Source of the DNA: Agathobacter sp.
Lineage (GTDB): Bacteria > Bacillota > Clostridia > Lachnospirales > Lachnospiraceae
DNA: 56,636 nucleotides
Direction of reading: 5' to 3'
Assembly (NCBI GenBank): GCA_017409825.1
Contig: JAFQRZ010000007.1
Span: forward strand, 1-56,636
Shown here: positions 44,200-52,813 of the stretch, piece by piece
Layout of the letters: each line of letters opens with the position of its first letter
How positions within the stretch are numbered: position 1 is the first letter of the stretch
Translations under genes and position numbers: made by a program
The notes under the pieces: generated by a model
Databases searched by the model: none
What the model was told of the DNA's origin: nothing
Seen by the model: the letters and a program-made list of their open reading frames with translations, nothing else

Positions 44200-45255
44200 C
44201 TAGGAACCCTTCGACTTGTTTAAGATACCATCAAGCTGGCTCCGCAAAGTCTTTAGATTATCCATTACGTTTTCGTAATCCATACGTTTCGGTCCGATAA
44301 TACCTATCGTACCCTTTACACCATCCCCCAATTCATAGGTAGCGGTAACTACACTACAATCTTTCATGGTCTGAATCGGTGTTTCGTTTCCAATGTATAC
44401 CTGAATCCCTGTTTCGGAAGATGTTTCCGCCAAGGTTTCATTTACCAAGCTAATCAATTCGTCCTTCTCTTCAAAAGCCGAAAGAAGGTTCGTCGCATTG
44501 TCCGAGGTCGTAAGCTCTGGATATTTCAGAATATTCGTCGCACCGCTGGTATAAATCTGTAGGTCTTCCTGCTCGCTTAATGCCTGTGCCAACGCATCCA
44601 TCACATCGCTAACCACCTGACTATGAATGCCTGCCTGCTCTTTCAATCTGGCGATTGTCGCCAAATTGATTTCCTGCAAAGCCAATCCATTCAATGCACT
44701 ATTCAATAAAATATTCAGCTTGAGAAGTGTTTCATTGTCCAGTTCTTCTTCAATATCTATCATATGATTCTTTACGATATTGCTATTCATCACAACTACC
44801 GCCAAAATCTGATGGGCACTCACACTGGAAAGCTGAATGAATTTCACCTTGTTGTGATATGTCGGAGCACTAATCATCGTCGCATAATTGGTATTCGTCG
44901 CAAGCATCTTCGCCACAGATTTCAGCACCTGCTCCATCTTCTGGGTCTTCTCGATGACGAATTTCTTCATCTCAGAAACTTCTCTATCCTTTTCCTTCAT
45001 CAGATGGTCTACATAAAAACGATAGCCCTTATCAGAAGGAATACGACCTGCAGAAGTATGAGGCTGCACGATATAGCCAAGCTCCTCAAGGTCTGCCATC
45101 TCATTTCGAATCGTCGCAGAACTGAGATTCAAATCTGTATACTTGGAAATCGTTCTCGAACCAACTGGCTCACCAGTCGCAAGATAATTTCGAATGATGG
45201 CATCCAAAATCTTCACTTTTCTGTCGTCTAATAACTGTTCGTTATTCTTTTCCAT
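44200..45255 (-). CDS. hrcA: Heat-inducible transcription repressor HrcA
   Basis: HrcA binds the CIRCE element and represses the class I heat-shock genes. The 351-residue protein has the N-terminal winged helix (ILDAIIRNYLATGEPVGSRTI, SSATIRNEMADLEELGYI) and the GAF-like dimer domain. Start ATG at 45255 has ACAGGAGC upstream. It is the first gene of the operon, and a perfect CIRCE with a promoter lies 43-112 bases upstream, so it represses itself. Confidence 0.97.
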   Translation of the reverse strand: MEKNNEQLLDDRKVKILDAIIRNYLATGEPVGSRTISKYTDLNLSSATIRNEMADLEELGYIVQPHTSAGRIPSDKGYRFYVDHLMKEKDREVSEMKKFVIEKTQKMEQVLKSVAKMLATNTNYATMISAPTYHNKVKFIQLSSVSAHQILAVVVMNSNIVKNHMIDIEEELDNETLLKLNILLNSALNGLALQEINLATIARLKEQAGIHSQVVSDVMDALAQALSEQEDLQIYTSGATNILKYPELTTSDNATNLLSAFEEKDELISLVNETLAETSSETGIQVYIGNETPIQTMKDCSVVTATYELGDGVKGTIGIIGPKRMDYENVMDNLKTLRSQLDGILNKSKGS

Positions 45256-45297
45256 TTTATGCTCCTGTTCTAAATTGAATAGGTTGCTTTCACTTTG

Positions 45298-45324
45298 TTA
45301 GCACTCGTTGTTTTGGAGTGCTAA
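45298..45324. promoter_or_regulatory. CIRCE operator (HrcA binding site)
   Basis: TTAGCACTC-N9-GAGTGCTAA is a perfect match to the CIRCE consensus. It lies just downstream of the -10 of the hrcA promoter. Confidence 0.97.
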
Positions 45325-45338
45325 CATCTACAGTTATG

Positions 45339-45367
45339 AATTTACCACTAGTAGATTTGTTTGTCAA
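45339..45367 (-). promoter_or_regulatory. Promoter of hrcA-grpE-dnaK-dnaJ
   Basis: On the minus strand TTGACA (45362-45367) and TAAATT (45339-45344) are 17 bases apart. The start point would fall near the CIRCE, which explains repression. Confidence 0.9.
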
Positions 45368-45394
45368 TAATAGTTTTACGATTTTATATTTTAT

Positions 45395-46483
45395 TTATAA
45401 TTGCTTTTCCTGCTCTAATTTCTTTCGCTCATGTGCAATCCAGTTCCTCACATTCACGTTATTACTTTGCGCCCCCTTCCAGAGCAACGCCATAAGAACA
45501 TATTCTACCACAAGCATAATTCCTATAAACCAATACATATCCGCCGGTGTTTCAAATTCCCCAAATATCACGAATCCCGCAACAACAATAATCGGAAATA
45601 TCCATACTGCCCATGTGTTCCCTTCTGATTTTATAACCTCTGCTTCTTCTATTGCCAAAATCTCCTCCCTCGTAAAAGCCGGAAGTCCTTTCTTTTGACG
45701 TTTTGCGTTTTTCTTCTCCCACTTTTTCTCCATTTCCTGCGAGAAAATATTATCTGTATTTGGAACAAACTCAGTATCTTTCTTTACTTCCGCCCAGAAG
45801 CTTACTTTATGCTCTTTTCGTTCTGCAATTCTCTTTCGATTACAAATACGATAAATCAGCAGATACACCCCACTTCCCACGCATACAATCCAAGCTGGAA
45901 AATCAAAAAAAGCTTCCAGTTTATCTGTCAATGCTATAAATATAGTAAATAATGATACCACAATCGCAAGTATTCCTACGATAAACGACCATATCTTTCT
46001 GGATACCTTCTTTACCTTGAACATAATCCTTCTCGTCACCCATGCGGTTAGATACGAGGTGATGATTACGATGGCAAAACCACAGATGTAACCAAACACA
46101 TTGATACCTGCTCGAAGCTCCCATATATCAACCTTCTCGCCTGAAAGCATATCAAAAAATGCTGTAACCAAGGTTAATACCGAAATGAAAAATACAGCAT
46201 TTGCAACACTCTTCCCCAAATCCACAATACTTAGCACTTTCTGTTTCCAAGTAAGATTCGAGCAAAAAGATTTACAAAAGCTCTCGATATTTTTTCCTGT
46301 AATTTTTTCCACAGGTCTTCCCTCTTCCTGTGCCAGCAAAAATATATCTAGCAATTCGCCCATATATTCTTCTCTCGTATCCTCATCCACCTTCTCGGTC
46401 CCAAAATAAGTATCTATCTGCTTAAATACCTCTCTATATTCCCCTTCTAATTTATCTTCATATAATGTATAACTATCTCTCAT
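45395..46483 (-). CDS. DUF1048-type membrane protein, paralogue 2
   Basis: The 362-residue protein has an N-terminal helical region (about 1-75, LYEDKLEGEYREVFKQID and FCKSFCSNLTWK) that resembles DUF1048 domains found beside PadR regulators. Four membrane helices follow between about 85 and 205, then a cytoplasmic linker and two more helices near 290-340, and a short basic tail. It is a clear tandem duplicate of the gene upstream: the first 18 residues differ at only three positions. The genes are two bases apart, and AAGGGAG in the end of the first is the ribosome binding site of the second. Function is unknown; the PadR link suggests membrane stress or antimicrobial response. Confidence 0.8.
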   Translation of the reverse strand: MRDSYTLYEDKLEGEYREVFKQIDTYFGTEKVDEDTREEYMGELLDIFLLAQEEGRPVEKITGKNIESFCKSFCSNLTWKQKVLSIVDLGKSVANAVFFISVLTLVTAFFDMLSGEKVDIWELRAGINVFGYICGFAIVIITSYLTAWVTRRIMFKVKKVSRKIWSFIVGILAIVVSLFTIFIALTDKLEAFFDFPAWIVCVGSGVYLLIYRICNRKRIAERKEHKVSFWAEVKKDTEFVPNTDNIFSQEMEKKWEKKNAKRQKKGLPAFTREEILAIEEAEVIKSEGNTWAVWIFPIIVVAGFVIFGEFETPADMYWFIGIMLVVEYVLMALLWKGAQSNNVNVRNWIAHERKKLEQEKQL

Positions 46484-46485
46484 TT

Positions 46486-47571
46486 CTATTCTCCCTTGAA
46501 CTCCTCTATCTTCGTCAACTCCGCATCAATCCATTTTCTCTGTGCTTCCATAGAGGAATAATAGCCTTTATTCAAACCTCTCATCCAAAGAATAAAGATT
46601 GGTACTGCAACTCCATACATGATGAACAATTCCACCCAGCTTCCGAAATTTTGATTGGATATATCATTCCAAATCGATCCTCCTACAATGAGAAATGGTA
46701 ACACTTTGATGATCCAGTCTAATTTCATCGCAACCTGATATTCCTTATCTTCCTTTAACACATATTCCTGCCAAGATAAAGCAGGCTTTCCTCGTTTACT
46801 TCTTCTTTTGTTGATACGTACAAAACGCTCTACTTTTACCTTCGGAACATCCTCTGCTACGTCTTCCGCTACTTTATCCCAGAATTTTACTTTCGCTTCT
46901 CCACGTTCCTTCACACGTTTGCGATTCAACACATAATAAATAAGTAGTACTACACCACTGCCCAGCATCAAGGTCCAGCCAGGAAATTGGACGAAATTAG
47001 TCCCGTCTGAAAAGAAAACTACCAACATAATCAGGAATATAACTGCCGTACCGAACCAGTTGATAATCTGCCATACGCGCATCGATACCTTTTTCATCTG
47101 GAACATTGCTTTTCGTATCAAACGTCCCATAATCGCAGCCAAGATAGATGCCAGCATAAATGCCAGAAAATATCCGATGAAATTAAATTCGTATGGTTCT
47201 GTCCAGAAATCAATTTCTCTTCCGCCTGAAACACTCATCGCATATAACACAGAAAAAACCTCTAACGTAGACATAATAAAAATTACCCATGCAAAATTCT
47301 TCCATGTATCAACCACTGCCAAAAGCTTCGTTTTCCAAGTAAAGTCCTCGCAAAAAGATTTACAAAAACGTTCCACATCTTTTCCGACTAACTTTTCTAC
47401 TGGCTTTCCTTCCTGCTGAGCTGCCAGAAACGCATCCAAAAGCTGTCCCATATATGCTTCCTGCGTATCTTCATCAATTCGTTCCGCCGTCACATAACTG
47501 TCTACCTGCTGAAATACTTCCTTATATTCACCCTCTAATTTATCGGTATATAACATATAACTATCTCTCAT
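46486..47571 (-). CDS. DUF1048-type membrane protein, paralogue 1
   Basis: The 361-residue protein has the same layout as its downstream duplicate: an N-terminal DUF1048-like helical region (LYTDKLEGEYKEVFQQVD, FCKSFCEDFTWK), a first group of four membrane helices, a charged linker with VKVERFVRINKRRSKRGKP, and a second pair of helices. It follows padR by three bases with GAGGCGTAGG as ribosome binding site, so expression depends on the padR promoter. The two copies are well diverged outside the N-terminus, so they may form a heteromer. Confidence 0.8.
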   Translation of the reverse strand: MRDSYMLYTDKLEGEYKEVFQQVDSYVTAERIDEDTQEAYMGQLLDAFLAAQQEGKPVEKLVGKDVERFCKSFCEDFTWKTKLLAVVDTWKNFAWVIFIMSTLEVFSVLYAMSVSGGREIDFWTEPYEFNFIGYFLAFMLASILAAIMGRLIRKAMFQMKKVSMRVWQIINWFGTAVIFLIMLVVFFSDGTNFVQFPGWTLMLGSGVVLLIYYVLNRKRVKERGEAKVKFWDKVAEDVAEDVPKVKVERFVRINKRRSKRGKPALSWQEYVLKEDKEYQVAMKLDWIIKVLPFLIVGGSIWNDISNQNFGSWVELFIMYGVAVPIFILWMRGLNKGYYSSMEAQRKWIDAELTKIEEFKGE

Positions 47572-47574
47572 ATC

Positions 47575-47901
47575 CTACGCCTCCTCTCCTTGCAGAATCC
47601 TCTGAGCCGATGCATTTATCTTTTCATAGTTCTTTTTAAATTCATCAAAATACTGCTGTCCATCTTCCGTGATGGAATAATACTTTCGGATTGGTCCAAA
47701 TGGTGACTTCGCCTTTCTGCAGGAAATCAAGCCCTTTTTCTCCAATCTCGTAAGCACAGGATACAACGTACCCTCCAGCAGATTTTCGAACCCATTTTTC
47801 TCCAATTCCGCTAATATTTCATATCCATAGGTTTCGCCTCTGGCAATCACCGCCAGAACACAGCCCTCTAATATCCCTCGTAAAAGTTGTGAATCTTCCA
47901 A
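47575..47901 (-). CDS. PadR-family transcriptional regulator
   Basis: The 108-residue protein is a winged-helix PadR regulator: GETYGYEILAELEK, EGTLYPVLTRLEKKGLISC and YYSITEDGQQYF are family motifs. It is of the short (PadR-s2) type without a long dimer helix. The start is TTG at 47901, seven bases after AAAGGAGG. It is the first gene of a three-gene operon with the two DUF1048-type proteins, and two identical-core inverted repeats in its promoter are the likely operators. PadR proteins usually sense small toxic compounds. Confidence 0.93.
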   Translation of the reverse strand: MEDSQLLRGILEGCVLAVIARGETYGYEILAELEKNGFENLLEGTLYPVLTRLEKKGLISCRKAKSPFGPIRKYYSITEDGQQYFDEFKKNYEKINASAQRILQGEEA

Positions 47902-47917
47902 ATCGACCCCTCCTTTA

Positions 47918-47940
47918 GCTACTTTGTATCATCAAGTAGC
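47918..47940. promoter_or_regulatory. PadR operator, site 1
   Basis: GCTACTT-N9-AAGTAGC, a perfect inverted repeat downstream of the promoter -10 and close to the padR ribosome binding site. Confidence 0.75.
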
Positions 47941-47952
47941 TCATCTAACACA

Positions 47953-47981
47953 AAAATAGCACAGCTACTTTGCGTTGTCAA
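47953..47981 (-). promoter_or_regulatory. Promoter of the padR operon
   Basis: On the minus strand TTGACA (47976-47981) and TATTTT (47953-47958) are 17 bases apart. The -35 lies inside operator site 2, and site 1 lies just after the expected start point. Confidence 0.7.
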
Positions 47982-47986
47982 GTAGC
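47964..47986. promoter_or_regulatory. PadR operator, site 2
   Basis: GCTACTT-N9-AAGTAGC, the same 7-base arms and the same spacing as site 1, centred 46 bases away. It covers the -35. Confidence 0.75.
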
Positions 47987-48002
47987 CATCTTTTGTGTTT
48001 AG

Positions 48003-48306
48003 ATATCCATTTAGTTAAAAATTAAGTTTTTTCGATAAACTACGAAATAAGAGCTTTCTCTCGTTCTACCAAATAGCACATTTGGCGTCGCAAGTAGACT
48101 TAACCAAAGTGTAAGAAAAAGAGAATATCCACCTATCTCAAACGAAACCCTTAGGGAGCCGTCGCTACTTAATAAGCAGACCACTGCACTTGTGGGATGC
48201 GAATTTAGTAGCGCAACGAGCTCACTAGGAGCGAAAGTCGTGTTTCGTTAGAGATAGGTGGATATTCTCTTTTTCGTATTATTTAGATAACCTACTTGCG
48301 TCGACA
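48003..48306. repeat. Large palindromic repeat element, copy A
   Basis: This element fills the 410-base gap between padR and the MATE gene. A lead block at 48003-48047 is shared with copy B at the right edge (about 40 of 45 positions). Inverted arms at 48116-48148 and 48242-48274 match at 32 of 33 positions. The 93-base core (48149-48241) is itself partly palindromic, and its 48159-48220 part is shared with copy B in inverse orientation. Weaker pairing extends outwards to about 48084 and 48306. No ORF is present. It could be a mobile palindromic element or a structured RNA. Confidence 0.85.
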
Positions 48307-48311
48307 AATTG

Positions 48312-49703
48312 TTATTTATGAATGCGAATCGCTTTGTTTTTCCACTTACCCTTACTATAGAAGATTGCAGTAAGGATTGCACCGATGCACCATGAACATA
48401 ATAAGGAAATCTGAATACATTCAAAACGTCCAAATGGCAATTCTGGTGTTCTGGTAAGGAATGAAATACCGTATGCGATAGGTACACGAACAAGTACCGT
48501 CGTAAAAAGCGAAATCCACATTGGAGTTACAGTATCACCGGCACCACGCATAACACCAGATAAACTCTGCGTCACTGCCATTGCGATATAACCTACTGCA
48601 AGGATTCCCATCAGGTAACGGCTCATTTCCACGAGTTCTGCTGTATCCGTAAAGATACCCATCAAATATTTACCAAACAACAAAATAATCGCCGTAATAG
48701 TAGCAGAGCATCCAACTGCCATAAGTGTACCCTGTTTCGCCCCTTTTGTCACTCGGTCAATCTTTCCAGCACCGATGTTCTGACCTGCATACGTGGTCAT
48801 CGCTGTACCGAAGGAGAAGTTTGGCATCATAGCAAAACCATCGACACGCATAACGATAACGTTTGCTGCGATAAACATTTCACCAAAGCTATTCGTGAGT
48901 GACTGTACGATAATCATTGCAGATGAGAAAATCGCCTGTGTAATACCAGAAGGAAGTCCTAAGCTTACAATTTGCTTTACATATCTTTCCTTTGGTTTCA
49001 GTCGTTCCAAATTCAACTCAAACACATCCCCCATTTTTGTAAGCTTACGCAAACAAAGGAGAGCTGATACTGCCTGTGCGATAACAGTCGCCAAAGCAAC
49101 GCCCGGTACTTCCAAACCAAAGCCTGCCACAAACACGATGTCTAATACAATATTTAATACTGTCGCTACTAATAAATAAAGAAGTGCAGAGAACGAATCT
49201 CCCATACCACGAAGTACACCACTTAAAATATTGTAGAACGCCATACCAAGCGCACCTACCATAGATATCAAAAGGTACGAATCGCACCAATCAATGATAC
49301 TTTCAGGTGTATTGAGCATTTCCAATGCTGGTCGAATAATAAATGGCGAAACAACCGCCAAGAATAACGAACAAATGGCTGTTACCGTAATACAGTTACC
49401 GATTGTTTCAGACAAGTCTTCCTTTGATTTTGCACCAAAATACTGTGCAACCATGATACCTACACCCGCAGAAATACCGATGAACAATACGTAAAGCATA
49501 TTCAAAATAGGAGCGGCACTACCTACTGCTGCAAGTGCATTATCCCCTACATATTTACCTACCACAATACTATCTACGGTACTATATAACTGTTGTGCCA
49601 CATTACCGATAATCATCGGAACGGAGAACATTGCAATACTTTTCCATGGAGAACCTACGGTCATGTCTGCTGGTTCAAATAATTTCTTAATTTTCTGAAA
49701 CAT
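48312..49703 (-). CDS. MATE-family multidrug/Na+ antiporter
   Basis: The 463-residue protein has twelve predicted helices in two related halves of six, each beginning with a long helix (IAMFSVPMIIGNVAQQLYSTVDSIVVG; YVKQIVSLGLPSGITQAIFS). The start follows AGGAGGGAG. MATE proteins expel cationic drugs in exchange for Na+ or H+. The gene is not in an operon; the large palindromic element lies just after its stop and the metallophosphoesterase gene diverges from it. The substrate is unknown. Confidence 0.93.
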   Translation of the reverse strand: MFQKIKKLFEPADMTVGSPWKSIAMFSVPMIIGNVAQQLYSTVDSIVVGKYVGDNALAAVGSAAPILNMLYVLFIGISAGVGIMVAQYFGAKSKEDLSETIGNCITVTAICSLFLAVVSPFIIRPALEMLNTPESIIDWCDSYLLISMVGALGMAFYNILSGVLRGMGDSFSALLYLLVATVLNIVLDIVFVAGFGLEVPGVALATVIAQAVSALLCLRKLTKMGDVFELNLERLKPKERYVKQIVSLGLPSGITQAIFSSAMIIVQSLTNSFGEMFIAANVIVMRVDGFAMMPNFSFGTAMTTYAGQNIGAGKIDRVTKGAKQGTLMAVGCSATITAIILLFGKYLMGIFTDTAELVEMSRYLMGILAVGYIAMAVTQSLSGVMRGAGDTVTPMWISLFTTVLVRVPIAYGISFLTRTPELPFGRFECIQISLLCSWCIGAILTAIFYSKGKWKNKAIRIHK

Positions 49704-49769
49704 AAACTCCCTCCTGTGTGCTATAATCTAACTATAAAATTTTATACAATATGTAAAGGATTTGCAAGT

Positions 49770-51056
49770 ATGAAAAAGAAAATTTTGTTAATCGGAGCAT
49801 TTGGGCTATTACTTGGACTTATTCTATTTGGCGGTCATTCACTCTTTAGAACCATCCAAAAGCAATCGCAGAAGCCCGTTTCTATGATTATCGCATCGGA
49901 TATCCACTATCTTTCTCCGGAGTATCGTGGGGAATATTTTAAAGAGCCTTCTGCTATTTTTGACGGAAAGGTCATCCATTATTCACCAGAATTTTTTGAT
50001 GCATTTCTTGCTGAGGTAATCGACAAACATCCACAAACATTGATATTAAGTGGTGATATTACCTTAAATGGTTCTATGAAAAGCCACGAAGAAGTTGTTG
50101 AAAAGTTAAAACAGGTGCAGGCTGCCGGAATTGATGTACTCGTCATTCCTGGAAATCACGATGTCTTTACGACCGCTGGTGATTACACTCCCGACGAGCC
50201 TGTCGTGGTCGAAAGTACCTATGCAGAGGGTTTCATGAACCTGTATGAGGACTTCGGACCTGCCCAGGCAATTAGCCGTGATACGGAAACCTTCAGCTAC
50301 ATCTACGAAGCCACACCATTCCTTCGCATTCTTATGTTAGATACCAACTGTATCAGCAAAGGAACTGTCCTACCCGATACTCTTCGCTGGATGGAAACAC
50401 AGTTCCAAGACGCGAAACGAGCAGGTGCAGATGTGATTGCAGTTTCCCACCAAAACCTACATATTCACAGCGAGCTACTCTACTTTACCTATCAGATGTA
50501 CAATGCAGATGAATTACTTGCACTCTATGAAAAATATGACGTAAAACTAAGCCTAAGCGGACACATTCACGTACAAAGCATTGTATCCGAGGAAACCTCT
50601 CCTGGCACTACAATTCCAGAGGTAGCAGTTGGTGCTCTCTCCGTTTGTGGAACCCCTTATGGCGAGCTTACCTACAATGGAAAAGAACTCACTTACCAGA
50701 CTGTAAAAACCGATGTTTCCTCCTATGCCGCTAAACAAGGCTGGACCGACGAAAACCTATTAGACTTTAACAATTATTCTTACTGGTTCTTTGAAGAAGT
50801 TGGACGATTACAGACATTTGAAGGCTACAAAGACAGCGAATTAACCGCCGCAGAAATCACCCTATTAGCAGATACCTTCGCCAAAATCAATTCTGCATAT
50901 TTCGCCGGAGACGATATCGATCAGGATGCACTCGCGGACGGCATTGCATTATGGAGCAAACAAGAAAATGGATTCTTCTACAAATATATCCAAAGCATGT
51001 TAGTGGAAGATGCAGTAGATAATCAAAACATTACCATCGATTTAACAAAGAATTAA
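49770..51056 (+). CDS. Membrane-anchored calcineurin-like metallophosphoesterase
   Basis: The 428-residue protein has an uncleaved N-terminal membrane anchor (5-25) and an extracellular metallophosphoesterase domain. The metal motifs are ASDIHYLSPEY, TLILSGDITLNGS, VIPGNHDVF and LSGHIHVQS, with SHQN between the last two. The C-terminal helical region (about 330-428) is unassigned. The ATG at 49770 has AAAGGA upstream; a start 18 codons earlier has no ribosome binding site. The gene is alone on plus, and a long palindromic hairpin follows. The substrate (phosphodiester, nucleotide or lipid) cannot be told. Confidence 0.9.
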   Translation: MKKKILLIGAFGLLLGLILFGGHSLFRTIQKQSQKPVSMIIASDIHYLSPEYRGEYFKEPSAIFDGKVIHYSPEFFDAFLAEVIDKHPQTLILSGDITLNGSMKSHEEVVEKLKQVQAAGIDVLVIPGNHDVFTTAGDYTPDEPVVVESTYAEGFMNLYEDFGPAQAISRDTETFSYIYEATPFLRILMLDTNCISKGTVLPDTLRWMETQFQDAKRAGADVIAVSHQNLHIHSELLYFTYQMYNADELLALYEKYDVKLSLSGHIHVQSIVSEETSPGTTIPEVAVGALSVCGTPYGELTYNGKELTYQTVKTDVSSYAAKQGWTDENLLDFNNYSYWFFEEVGRLQTFEGYKDSELTAAEITLLADTFAKINSAYFAGDDIDQDALADGIALWSKQENGFFYKYIQSMLVEDAVDNQNITIDLTKN

Positions 51057-51083
51057 GGAACACGTTCCCTTACCTGCTAGAAC

Positions 51084-51239
51084 AACGAGCTGGGCTCAGT
51101 AATACAAATTTTCAAAAAGCAAGCCCCGTCCCCTAAAATATGTTCATTTAGAAGCCTTATGCCAATACAGCGATAAATGAATATATTTTAGGGGACGGGG
51201 CGTAGTATTTAGAAAACTAAATTACTGAGCCAGCTCGTT
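51084..51239. repeat. Nested palindromic element between convergent genes
   Basis: The outer arms at 51084-51103 and 51221-51239 match except for one extra base. The inner arms at 51123-51150 and 51174-51201 match at 27 of 28 positions and begin with GCCCCGTCCCC / GGGGACGGGGC. The 23-base loop is unpaired. The right outer arm overlaps the stop codon of the GPH transporter gene. Both convergent transcripts would end in this structure. GGGGACGGGGC-type ends are reminiscent of REP elements linked to Y1 transposases, but no transposase is present. Confidence 0.9.
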
Positions 51240-52791
51240 ATTTGATGTCTTCAACTGTCTGAATCTGAGCCATAGCTTCTTCTAATGACATTCCATTTGC
51301 AACTAAATCTTTACGAGCTGCATTGATAGCCTGAATTTCTTTCATACGTGGTCCAGATAATTCGTAGTCCTTCATTGCCCAAAGAGTAAGTGCCCAAGCA
51401 GCCATAGGAACGATACAGAATAATACGATTACTACCCAGTTCATACCCTCTGAATAAGGAGTTTCTGCTACTGGTAAATTTTCAAGTCCGATAATTGTAA
51501 CAGCAATACCTACTACTGTAGCAGCTAAAGAAGATACTAATTTATCTACCAATGAGAACAATGTACCCATGATACCTGGAATATATTTACCAGATCTGTA
51601 TGTTTCATAGTCCGCACAGTCTGCAACCATTGGAATTGGCATATCTGCTGTTGAGTAGTAAGCACCATAACCAAGACCAAAGAAAATGATAAATACAATT
51701 GTGTAAAGGTTAAGTGAAAGACCATTTTCGCCCATAATGCTCAAGTTAAGTGCTGGGTTACCTGGCTGCCACATGATAAGAAGGATAAGTACTACTACAT
51801 AGCAAGCAAGTGCAACACCTACATATCTCTGAAGAGATGCTTTCTGTCCTAATTTCTGTGATGTATTTACGGTTAATGCAAAGAATGGAGCTGAGAATAC
51901 ATATCCGAGTACCATCATTGGAAGATATAATCCGTCATAGTTGCCCATCATACATCCGTATAACATACAAAGTACTGTCATGTTTGTTGCGATAGATAAT
52001 GCTAATTTACATGTACCACCAGCAACCATAAGTCTCTGCATTGGTTTGTTTGCTTTAATAATTTCAACATATTCAGAAACTTTAACTTTTTCCTGAGCAC
52101 CACCACCGATACCGAAGTATTTTGAATTATCTTTTTCCCAAATACCGATAACTGCAAGAATGGTAAGAAAGATTGAAACCACAATACCAATTGGTGCAAA
52201 GAATGCATAAAAGTCCGGTGTATTATAGTCACCAACATTAGAACGAATGATTGGTGCTAATACCTGCATAAGACCCATACCAGCCATAGAACCGATTGTA
52301 TTGAAGATTGTAAACAATGGTCTCTGCTTTGGATCATTTGTAAGTACGCTCTGTGCAGAACGTGTTACCGATGTCTGGAAAGTATATCCAATTACCCAAA
52401 CCATATATAAAAGCACAAACATTACATAACGTAACCACTGCATAGATTCTGGAATAAATGGTGTAAAAATATAGAGCGCAATCGCTGAAATAGCCATAAT
52501 TGCATTACCAATTACCATGAAAGGACGGAACTTACCGAACTTACCATCGGTACGGTCCATCAGAGCACCAATAATTGGGTCTGTTACCGCGTCAAATACA
52601 CGCATTACAGTAATCATTGTAGTTGCAAAAAGTGTTACGATTCCAAGTACAGTGTTACCAAATGTAGCAATGTAAGACAAAATCAATACAAAGTACACGT
52701 TAGTTGCACCATTGTTCATTGGGAACAATGCCAACTGGTACATTTTGGCGCGGTTTACGCCATCATTAGGAGTTACATTTTCTTTACTCAT
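51238..52791 (-). CDS. Glycoside-pentoside-hexuronide (GPH) family sugar transporter
   Basis: The 517-residue protein has twelve predicted helices and the GPH signature region FDAVTDPIIGALMDRTDGKFGKFRP after helix 2. It has no C-terminal PTS IIA domain, so it is the MelB-like short type, a cation symporter for galactosides or related glycosides. The start at 52791 has AGAGGT upstream. It follows the GH2 gene by 22 bases. Together they import and split a beta-galactoside (or a similar glycoside). Confidence 0.93.
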   Translation of the reverse strand: MSKENVTPNDGVNRAKMYQLALFPMNNGATNVYFVLILSYIATFGNTVLGIVTLFATTMITVMRVFDAVTDPIIGALMDRTDGKFGKFRPFMVIGNAIMAISAIALYIFTPFIPESMQWLRYVMFVLLYMVWVIGYTFQTSVTRSAQSVLTNDPKQRPLFTIFNTIGSMAGMGLMQVLAPIIRSNVGDYNTPDFYAFFAPIGIVVSIFLTILAVIGIWEKDNSKYFGIGGGAQEKVKVSEYVEIIKANKPMQRLMVAGGTCKLALSIATNMTVLCMLYGCMMGNYDGLYLPMMVLGYVFSAPFFALTVNTSQKLGQKASLQRYVGVALACYVVVLILLIMWQPGNPALNLSIMGENGLSLNLYTIVFIIFFGLGYGAYYSTADMPIPMVADCADYETYRSGKYIPGIMGTLFSLVDKLVSSLAATVVGIAVTIIGLENLPVAETPYSEGMNWVVIVLFCIVPMAAWALTLWAMKDYELSGPRMKEIQAINAARKDLVANGMSLEEAMAQIQTVEDIK

Positions 52792-52813
52792 TTCTCATTA
52801 CCTCTCTTTATTT

